Source: Apiosordaria backusii
Lineage: Eukaryota; Ascomycota; Sordariomycetes; Sordariales; Lasiosphaeriaceae
Reading direction: 5' to 3'
Assembly: GCA_030549205.1 (NCBI GenBank)
Contig: JAUKTV010000001.1
Coordinates: 5,146,001 to 5,210,000, forward strand
Length of the DNA: 64,000 nucleotides
The translations under genes and the position numbers were made by a program. Below the pieces are notes generated by a model. The model saw only the letters and a list, made by a program, of their open reading frames with translations, had not been told where the DNA came from and did not search any database. This document shows positions 23,266 to 31,790 of this stretch, piece by piece (positions within the stretch are counted from its first letter, which is position 1; each line of letters starts with the position of its first letter).

Positions 23266-25449
23266 ATGAGCACCGACTACACCTACGACGAGGAGGGCTA
23301 CCTCTGGCCCTTCTTCGTCTTCACTCTGACACTCATCATCACCCTCCCACTCACATATATCCTCGTCAAGCGCTCGCGAGACCCCGCCGCCTCGTTCCCG
23401 CGCATCCAAACCAACTTCAAACACAAACATACCGACATTGTTAACACATTGCGCAAGAAGGAGAAGCGCAAGGACCGCAAGCTATGGCTTATCCTCGCCG
23501 TGGCCATTGGCTGGGTCGTTATGGGCTATATGCTCGTCCTCATCCAGAACACCGAGGCCCCATCACAGAAGCTATGGAACCCGTACGACATTCTCGGCAT
23601 CTCCGAGTCGTCCACCGAGAAGCAGATCAAGAGCGCCTATAGAAAACTTTCCCTCAAGTTCCATCCCGACAAGGCCAAGCCTGACGCCGCTAAGAACGAG
23701 ACCATGGATGACCTCAATGCCCGCTACGTCGAGATTTCCAAGGCCCACCAGGCGCTGACGGACGAGGAGGTGCGCAACAACTACATTCAATATGGCAACC
23801 CTGATGGAAAGCAAGGTTATAGCATCAACATTGCCCTGCCCAAGGCCATTGTGTCCGACGGCAACGGCAAGTACGTTGTGCTTCTGTACTCGGCTCTCTT
23901 TGGCATCCTGCTGCCTTACCTGGTCGGGTCATGGTGGTATGGCACGCTTAGACGGTCTAAGGAGGGTGTCCTCATGGAGAGCTCCAACCGGCTATTTAGG
24001 GAATACAAGGACAACATTGACGAGGGTGGCGTCATCGGTGCGCTCAGCACTGGCCAGGAGTACGATGAGCTGTTCAAGGGCGACAAGGCTGACTCTGGCT
24101 TGTCCAAGGTGGAGTCCAGAATTCTTGCCGAGGGTAAGCTTTCTCCTCTGGCTGGTGGCCTCTCTGTCAAGGACAAGGAGAAGCTGGAGGATCTCGAGAG
24201 CGGTCCCCAACGAAAGGCCTTGGCGCTTCTCTGGGCTTACCTCGGACGCATTGAGCTTGACGACCCTGTCTTGGAGAAGGCCAAGTTTGCCGTTGCGCCC
24301 ATTGCGGAAGCTTTGAACAAGTCTTTCACTGCTATCTCTCTCGCCTACATGAACACGGCCCCCTTGCTGTCTTCTTACTACGCCAGCCAGCTTCTCATCC
24401 AGGCCCTCCCACCAAAATCCTCGCCTCTCCTTCAACTCCCTCACTTCACCCCAGCCACCGTTAAGGCAGTCGATGGCGACTCCAAAGTTCACACCAATGT
24501 CCAAGACTTCATGGACAGGCCAGATGCCAAACGCCGCAGCTTGGTCGTTGGCAAGGGTCTCCTCACTGACGAGCAATACCGTGAAGCTGTCTCTGTTGCC
24601 AAGCAACTCCCCTTCTTCCGCGTGGCCAAGGCCTTTTTCAAGGTCACCGGCGAAAGGTTTATCCTCCCCTCCTCGCTCGTCACCCTCGTCGTCAAGGGTC
24701 GCTTCGTGCCCCCAGGGAGCGAGAACGTGCCCGAGATTGAGCCATTGGATTTGGAAGACATTGATCCAGCGGAAGATGACCTTGACGCCCTCCTCGGCCG
24801 CAAGGTTAAGAAGCAAATCGGCAAGGACGAGAAGGGCAGGCCAATCTACGAGGCTGGCTCTGACGAACTTATCTCTGCGCCATTGGCCGCGTCACCATAT
24901 TTTGCGCGCGATCACTCGCCAAGGTGGCATGTTTTCCTGACGGATTCCAAGCAAGGCCGGGTGGCCGTGCCTCCTTTCACATTTGCCCAGTTCGACAGGC
25001 CGATCTTGGAGGCGGATGGGAAGACGCCGACTTTTGCGATGCAGACTCTGAAGGCGCAGTTCCAGGCGCCACCACAGGCGGGGCATTACACGTTTGTGAT
25101 GCACGTGGTTTGCGACAGCTATGTTGGGCTTGACACCAAGATGGAGGTGACGCTTATTGTGGAGGAGGCGAGCAAGGCGGCCGAGATGGAGCAGGTGGTG
25201 GAGGATGAGATTAGTGAGCCTGAGGAGGGTGAGTTTACTTCTTCAGCCCGACAATTAACAGCAAGGGCGAATACTGACAGGAAATTAGACTCTCTCGCGG
25301 GTATTATGCACGTTGCTAAGGGTGGGTCGTCAAAAGAGTTAAAGAAGAGGGAGGCCAAGGAGGAGGAGAGCGACGACGAGAGCGGGACAGACCTTGAGGG
25401 CGATGATGCCAGTGAAACGAACACGGATACGGAGGAGGAGGATAATTAG
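23266..25449 (+). CDS. sec63: SEC63, ER translocon J-domain subunit
   Basis: Predicted 707-residue ER membrane protein, join(23266..25228,25289..25449). With Sec61 and Sec62 it drives post-translational import, recruiting lumenal Kar2/BiP through its J domain. Helices lie at about 13-34, 73-93 and 203-223. The J domain (about 104-172, NPYDILGISESSTEKQIKSA) lies between helices 2 and 3, so faces the lumen, and has HPD at 133-135. Two Sec63/Brl-type regions follow, the second running to MQTLKAQFQAPPQAGHYTFV. The acidic C-terminus (ESDDESGTDLEGDDASETN) fits Sec62 binding. The last intron is 60 nt, has GTGAGT, CTGAC and TAG signals, and carries no stop in frame; the spliced junction EED-SLAGIMHVAKGG reads as family-like, so the spliced form is preferred. 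Confidence 0.95.
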   Translation: MSTDYTYDEEGYLWPFFVFTLTLIITLPLTYILVKRSRDPAASFPRIQTNFKHKHTDIVNTLRKKEKRKDRKLWLILAVAIGWVVMGYMLVLIQNTEAPSQKLWNPYDILGISESSTEKQIKSAYRKLSLKFHPDKAKPDAAKNETMDDLNARYVEISKAHQALTDEEVRNNYIQYGNPDGKQGYSINIALPKAIVSDGNGKYVVLLYSALFGILLPYLVGSWWYGTLRRSKEGVLMESSNRLFREYKDNIDEGGVIGALSTGQEYDELFKGDKADSGLSKVESRILAEGKLSPLAGGLSVKDKEKLEDLESGPQRKALALLWAYLGRIELDDPVLEKAKFAVAPIAEALNKSFTAISLAYMNTAPLLSSYYASQLLIQALPPKSSPLLQLPHFTPATVKAVDGDSKVHTNVQDFMDRPDAKRRSLVVGKGLLTDEQYREAVSVAKQLPFFRVAKAFFKVTGERFILPSSLVTLVVKGRFVPPGSENVPEIEPLDLEDIDPAEDDLDALLGRKVKKQIGKDEKGRPIYEAGSDELISAPLAASPYFARDHSPRWHVFLTDSKQGRVAVPPFTFAQFDRPILEADGKTPTFAMQTLKAQFQAPPQAGHYTFVMHVVCDSYVGLDTKMEVTLIVEEASKAAEMEQVVEDEISEPEEGEFTSSARQLTARANTDRKLDSLAGIMHVAKGGSSKELKKREAKEEESDDESGTDLEGDDASETNTDTEEEDN

Positions 25450-26545
25450 GTGTCCTCTTTTTCTGGTCTGTTTCTTTTACCAATTATTTACTTGTTTTTC
25501 AATCGCAACCGCATGCTGGACGAGTGATACTTGAGTAGAAAGAGTTGCTGTTGACGTTTTGGGTCTTGGGATGTTGTTTTTGGCGGGGATGTACATATTT
25601 TACATGGCTTCTGGAGGATGAATGTTTTTTGATAAGGGCGTTTTAGAGTGAGTTAGTTGTTGTTTGATGTTGGGAAGTGTTTGTTTGTCAGCGGGAAAAA
25701 AAAGCGAGAGACAGACAGACGGACGGGATACGGGAGATCATGTCAAGGAAAGGGAAGAAGAGAGAACAAATTTTTTTGCATGGCGTTTGCATCTTTAGTT
25801 AGCTTCTCAAATGAGAGGGAGGTTTGAGGGACGGAGTAGACAGAAGGAAATTTGAGAAATGTGAGAACGAAAGTGTGTATTCGGCTCGTGATGGCTGGGT
25901 ATATCTGACCCCTTTTCCGCCTAGACCGCCTAGACCATGACATTTGTTCTCAGACCCCCGACTTCTTGATATCTTGTAAAACGCATAGGCTGACCAACCT
26001 ATACCGACCATACGACATTTAGGTATCTGTCGAGCTCACAGGGCATGTTTCTCACGATGTTTTGACTCGGTCTTTTTGTCTTGGAGCACCGTCCCAGTGT
26101 AGATCACATGTTCAATACTGGAGTGTGTGGTGTGGTGTTTTCCTTTTTCGAACATTTGAAGAGAGAGTTTTCTTTCTTTGTTTGCCCTCCCTTCCGGTCT
26201 ATTATCCCCCCTGATCCCATTCCCCATTCCCTAATCCTGTATCCACCCCTGTTTATGGCTCGTAAATACTCAAAACATAATCGACATAAGTCACCAACAT
26301 CCCTTTCTCTTCCCTTTCCGCACCAACCAACCAACCAACCAAACCATCAATTCCGCAACGGTATATTGTTACACGGGGAATTTTCCCCTTCCCATTCCCC
26401 CCCTCCCTTTCCCCCCCTCCCTTTCCCCCCTGCCATATCTTTTCCTCCTCTTCTCCACCCGCCATCTAGTTACCACCTAAATCCCTTATTTCCCCATGTT
26501 ATTTTTGCGGTATGTCTTGTGGTGATGTGAGTGGGTTGGATTTTT
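25450..26545. repeat. Convergent spacer with CCAA and C/T-rich simple repeats
   Basis: This spacer lies between the SEC63 and TIM9 stops. It has a (CCAA)n tract at about 26323-26343 and C/T-rich runs at 26385-26460. Both 3' UTRs lie here; no gene is seen. Confidence 0.6.
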
Positions 26546-27064
26546 TTAACGACCCCCCCTCTGCTGCCTCTCCATCTCGGCGGCGTTCAGCTCGGCGAAG
26601 CGCTCGCCCATGCGCTCGTTGGTGGCCATCCACTTGGACACGCAGCGGGAGAGGCAGCCGGTTTCGCGACCGGAAAGGGCTTTGGACTGGAAGTCGTCGA
26701 CGCAGGAGGTGAAGCAGGAGTCTACTAGGTTTCCGAAGATCTATTTTTCGCACGGACGCACGTTTTGTGTTAGCAAAAAGATATATTTGGGACTTCCATC
26801 CCCCCCCCCCCTCCCACCCTTCGCTAGCGCATTGGGAGGAGGGAAAAAGATGGCGGGAGTAATTAGGCGAGAGGGAAGGAGGGGAAAGAAAGGGGGAACA
26901 ACGTACGCCCATGAACTGCTTCATCTGCCACTTTTGGATGCGGTCGGCGAGGATTTGCTGCTCGGAGTTGGTGAGGCTGTAGTAAGCAAGAGAGGGGGGG
27001 TGTTAGCTGGTGGGAAAAACAAAGATGGTGGGGGAAAGGCTAGGGGGAGACCTTACCCGTCCAT
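26546..27064 (-). CDS. tim9: TIM9, small Tim chaperone of the mitochondrial intermembrane space
   Basis: Predicted 90-residue protein, complement(join(26546..26740,26907..26976,27057..27064)). It forms the Tim9-Tim10 hexamer that escorts hydrophobic precursors to TIM22 and SAM. Exon 1 is only 8 nt (ATGGACGG) before a GTAAGG donor; exon 2 gives the helix GLTNSEQQILADRIQKWQMK and QFMG; exon 3 holds the twin CX3C motifs (CFTSC and CLSRC, 15 residues apart) and SKALSGRETGCLSRC. The end NERMGERFAELNA is typical of Tim9 rather than Tim10. All junctions keep frame. No presequence is expected, since import uses the Mia40 disulfide relay. A longer open frame read through intron 2 is an artefact of ignoring splicing. 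Confidence 0.92.
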
Positions 27065-29365
27065 TTTGATATCTGTCTGGAAGGGTAGATTGGGTGAGTG
27101 GGTGGGAGTACTGGTATGGAGGTTTTCGTGGGATGGGGATGGACGGCGGCGATGATGATGTCGATTGAAGCTCAACAACGTTTCGTTATCGCCGATAAGA
27201 AATTTCGTACGTTGAAATTTGGGATACCTACGCTACAGGACAAATCTGGTCCGTGCGCTACCTATGACGGATGGACAAAGAAAAAAAGCGGCTTGTGCCG
27301 AAGCTGAGCCGGGCAGATGGGTTTTACGGTGTAACTTTGAAACCTCTGGCTCCATCTTGTGGAAATGTTTCAAAGAGCTGCATGTGAAATGTTTACCAAC
27401 CTAAATTTTTTTTCTCTCGGTGCATATAAGAGCGGTGAGTGAAGTGAGGGACTTCTATGATGGATTACCCACTCTTGCTGCAGACACATGACACGATTGT
27501 GGATTTTGCTTTGGTGTTGAATCCCCCCTTTTGGGTACAGACTTGGCTTGCATACATCGACATACAGAGCGGAGGGGCCAATCAGGGGGGATGGAGTTGT
27601 CGCGGGCAGCAGCTGAAGGGGGAGGGGACCTATGACGTTGGGTGAGGGGATTCGTATTACATGGAGGGGCTGAGAGATGAAACAAGTGTTGCTTTTTGGT
27701 TTAGAAGAAGGAAGAATATTGACTTCTTGAAGGTCTCAATGTTATCAATGTGAGTATGCTCTGTCTCTGGGGTCGTTGTTAGTTGATTTTAGAGCCACAG
27801 TTAGAAGTGACCTGTATGTAGCACCACCATATCTGGCGCACTGTGTTGAAATTCAAGCGGCGCACATGACCCCAGAAGGCGGATGGATGATGGGGTCGAC
27901 GGCCAACCTCCAAACCAGCCGTTGCGAATCAAACCCGCTGGAAACCAACAACCAAGACTTCTGGGGAGGCCATAGGAGGCCACCTTCTTCTCGGCCGCGC
28001 CCGGTGCCCGGTTTCTCCAGGCTACCGGCTGTTGAACCCGCTGGCTCGGAAGGTTGCAAACCTGCTATAGATCGCCGCGTTATTGCGTCCATCGCCGGCG
28101 GAGGGAAGTGCGCTAATGGATCCCTGCAGGATCGAGAAGTTCCCCAAATCGAAGAGCTGAACAACACATCGCGATTGTAGAGGCTTCTTTCCGATATTTT
28201 CATGCAGAGTCAGCTGACGACGACGCAGCCGCAGGCTTGGTGAATATTGTAGGCAGCTCTAGCAGACGCTGTCAAATCAGTACGAGAAAGTCTATAAGTG
28301 ATTGATGAGGGGCAAAAGAATGACGACCCCCCCCCAGAGACACCGCTGTGCTAAATTTGGAAAAAGATATCGCGTGGCCAGCAAGGGAAGAAAGCCGCCG
28401 CCAATCTCCAGCCGTTTTCCAGTGGACAGGTTTAGCGCTTCAAAAGTTGGGAAGGCTGGAGTTATTGCCCGGCGGACAAAACAATGAGTATCCGCAAGCA
28501 AAGATTCCGGAGTTGAAGGCCTTTGTTGAAAAACGGAGATATCGAACTCGGAATGCACCAAGCGATGCACGTCGGCAGCGGCTGTTGAGAAACCACAGCT
28601 TGGAAGAGGCTGTCTACTGCTGCAGTGAACCCTGCATACGTCATTAGTTCCCATCCATCCCCCAGTATCTCTCAAGATGGCTACCTCCTCCAGGCTTCAG
28701 CTCTGATGAGAGTAGCAATCAAGGGACTTTTCCATGGCATCGCTTCCACGGCTTCCACGATTGGACTGATTGCATGCACTATAAGCGACCCCAAAGAAGG
28801 AGAAGATCTTCCTATCGACTTGCAGATACTGAATACATACTGAATCCTGCTGTAGTGTAATACTGAACAACCTGGAAGGTCCAAAATACCCACTGCGCCA
28901 GTCCAGGTTTGACATGTCTTGTGAGGCCGAGGCAGAGGCTGGTGCGACAACTGTGCTGCGGCAGGGACCGGGGGAGCTCGACTTGGGGACTGAGAGGGCA
29001 GCTGAGCGTTGGAATGGAGGGGTAGCTAGCATTTCTCACTCCAAGTGAAATTCACGATGGTAGCATGGTGGTTAATATAGCCGTATCAAATGCCGGGATC
29101 TGCGGTGAAGATCTCTCTGGTCATCTGTTTCTGTGCATCCTATTCCCGAGAACAAAACCACAAGAAACATATGGCCAGGTGGTCGCCGGCCAGAATCGAA
29201 ACCCCTCCCGGACGGCTATGACTGGGGCTCTTTTGATGTCAGAATCCAGAATCGAGCCTGGAAGCCAGAGTCCAAAGAACCACGTCCCTGGCACCGCAGT
29301 CTTGGGGGCCTGGCCAAGTCGGAGTCGTCCATCCTTTGTGGTTCTTGTCCTGACTGCGGGCACTG
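27065..29365. other. Gene-poor 2.3-kb region left of the transposon relic
   Basis: The first part is the TIM9 promoter. From about 27430 to 29365 I find only short overlapping open frames on both strands (at most 134 codons) without recognisable motifs. Base composition is moderate and shows none of the TA bias seen in the adjacent relic. It may contain decayed or non-coding DNA. Confidence 0.45.
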
Positions 29366-29398
29366 TACACCTCCGCAGGGGGAATAAAGCCTAGCGCA
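29366..29398. repeat. Left terminal inverted repeat of the Tc1 relic
   Basis: This begins with the TA target dinucleotide and matches the reverse complement of the right end, apart from a short variable block after TACACCT. Confidence 0.9.
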
Positions 29399-30959
29399 AT
29401 ACAAGCCCTATAAAACTATGACAAATCTGGTATAGCAATGTTAATCGTTAATAGCTATATACGTAATATAGAATTCTATCGAATTGTAAGTCACTTTACT
29501 ACCAATTTCTATAGTAGAGGTATTTACCAGCTTTTAAGGAAATGCAAACCCGCTTACATTACATTACTATGACTATACCTACATTACTACTACTACCTAC
29601 TATTACCTACTACTACCTACTACTATAAAAATTAACGCTTTTATTAACTATAACGATATTTATAATATACCTATAGCCAAACGATTTTACCGGCTATAGC
29701 TTTAAAGGCTTTTACAGCCTTAATTTCCTACTAGCCCTAAGCTAATTTGAAAAAAACTACAATTAAAAGAGCTTTTATATAATAAAAAAGTAGGCTTATT
29801 AAGTACCTATTTCTACTATCTACTTAGCCATTAATTAACTGACTATAGTATATAATTTAGGTCTTATAAACTAAAGCTAAATAGAACTATTAGGCTATTA
29901 GTTAGGCTATAGACATATTGTACTACTAAATTTAAAATACCTATAATTTACCGTTAACCTTATAAACTAACCGTCGTAGCTAAAAGCCTTTGCAGTTTAT
30001 ACTTACTAAAAAAGACCGTATTGCTTATACCTTTAATAACGACTATATCGTTTAAAAGCTAAAATAAAAGGATTTACAGTTATATTTAAAAGGTTTCGAG
30101 CGTTTTAAAGATCAAGCCTTTATTATAGCGATAAAAAAGGCTGACTATAAATGTAAGGTTCTACTATAGAGGATTAGGCTTACTGTTTAATACTATAAAG
30201 CCTACCTGGCCTTTACTTATAAGTAATTAACACTTCGGCCTTACTTAAAAGACTAAAAGAGGGTTTTATTTAGCAATAAAACCTAAATAACTAATAGCTA
30301 TATATAGAAAAGGTAGTTTATAATATATAATACTAAAAATATTAAGGCCTAAACTTCTATACAGTAAAAGCTTTATAGTTAAATATTTTAAAGGTCGATA
30401 TATAGCCCTATAAAAGGACTGTCTTTTATATAAGAAAAGGAATATAGAGGTATTAATAGTAAAAAGTATTAAAGGTATATTATCCTTTTTATTTACTAAT
30501 TTATTATAAAGAAAAAGGATTAAAGTACTTATATAGTCTTCTAGTAAAATAATACCGCATTTTACTTATCTAAAGCTATATAGGCTTATATTGCTAGCTT
30601 AAGAATTAAATAGCTAAACTAGCTGGTAAAGAGCCCTAATTTAAACCCTATTAAGAATATATAGTCTTAAATAAAAAATTAGATCGAATTATACTATAAC
30701 GTTAAAAGGTTCAATTCTAAGGCCTTATGCTTAACTGTTTAAAGAGTATAGGAAGTAGTACCTACTGACTACCTTTAAATTCTGGCTTATAGTATGCCTG
30801 ATAGGTTGAAGAAAGTTATTAAAGCGGAAGGCCGGAGCATTAGGTACTAGTATAGGTACTTCATTTTATATAGGAAAATAGCTGTTTTGTAAGTACTGTG
30901 ACTTAGAAAGAAATAGATTAAATGTCTGGGTTTTTTTCCTTATATGGTTAGTAAGTCAC

Positions 30960-30992
30960 ACGCTAGGCTTTATTACCCCTGGTACAGGTGTA
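30960..30992. repeat. Right terminal inverted repeat of the Tc1 relic
   Basis: CGCTAGGCTTTATTACCCCT followed by GGTACAGGTGTA; the inverted partner of the left end, ending in the TA target site. Confidence 0.9.
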
Positions 30993-31790
30993 TGTTGATG
31001 TAGAGAATCTGTGGTACCTCAGGCTCTCCACGTGCAGTGTAACCGGGATTCTACGCTATAACGACGAGAGCCCAATCTCTTATTTCCAGAATTCTACTCT
31101 CTGAGGATTCCAAAGTGCTTGACTCGCTCTGGACTAGGTAACGTACGGGATACCGTTGAGAACATCGTCCTGACGCCAAGGTCAGTGCGGAGACAGACTT
31201 GGCACTGTGGGCTGGTTCTGGGGCAGGTCGCTGGGGGAAGCTCTTTTCCCCTGTCATTCTGCCCAAGTTCCCCCAGTCTTGAAAAGCAACCCGCCGTCCC
31301 TCCCTCCTGCGTCGCACACTGGGTCCATTTAATCAAACTCACCTCTGCAAACACGACACGCCCTCCGTCTCGACAGCACAGCGAATCCCCTCCCCCGCGC
31401 TACATCGTCGACCGTTCCGAACCCTCGAATGTGTCCCCGACCGAGCTCGAATCACTCGAATCGATCCACCGTCCGCGAGTCCCCAGGTTGCCGACGCCGA
31501 GAAAACGGGTCCTAGTCAACCGCCGCAGCAACGGGCAGTCCCAAGTCAACCACCATCGCGCGTCGCAGAACGAACAATTTCATACCACCTCGTCCCACGC
31601 GCATAATTGTTTTGGCACCTGCTCACACCCGCCCTACCAATTTTGGTTGTTTTTGGTTCACCAAACAAGCACCACAATTTGGACTTTTGCTTTCTCTCCA
31701 CATCCCGCGCTGAACCTGGCGAAGGCAGAGCCCTCAGCCTCGCCAGTGCTGTGGCACTGATTCAGTCGCCGCCTACGCGCCGTCGCAGCC
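30993..31790. promoter_or_regulatory. RhoGAP promoter and leader
   Basis: An 800-bp C/T-rich region between the transposon relic and the RhoGAP start. An open frame of 213 codons (31119-31760) overlaps it but has leader-like composition and no family resemblance. The relic sits directly upstream and could have altered the promoter; that is inference. Confidence 0.45.

Larger units (their letters stand above)
29366..30992 (+). mobile_element. RIP-degraded Tc1/mariner transposon relic
   Basis: A 1.62-kb AT-rich element bounded by TA target duplications (29366-29367 and 30991-30992). The ends are inverted repeats of about 31 nt: the left begins TACACCTCCGCAGGGGGAAT, the right (reverse complement) TACACCTGTACCAGGGGTAA, and both continue AATAAAGCCTAGCG. 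Inside, on the + strand and in one frame, transposase remnants are readable: a VLFSNKT motif at about 30263-30283, NNTAF at 30548-30562, SPNLNPIKNI at 30632-30661 and SMPDRLKKVIKAEGRSIRY ending at about 30847. The spacing from the second to the third catalytic codon is 34 residues, the DD34E pattern of Tc1. All three acidic codons now read Asn, Asn and Lys, and many Trp and Gln codons have become TAG or TAA, as expected from RIP. No function remains. Confidence 0.93.

Noticed and set aside
31119..31760. 213-codon frame upstream of the RhoGAP start
   Set aside because: Pro/Ser/Arg-rich leader-like sequence, lies in the expected 5' UTR, and does not connect in frame with the RhoGAP protein.
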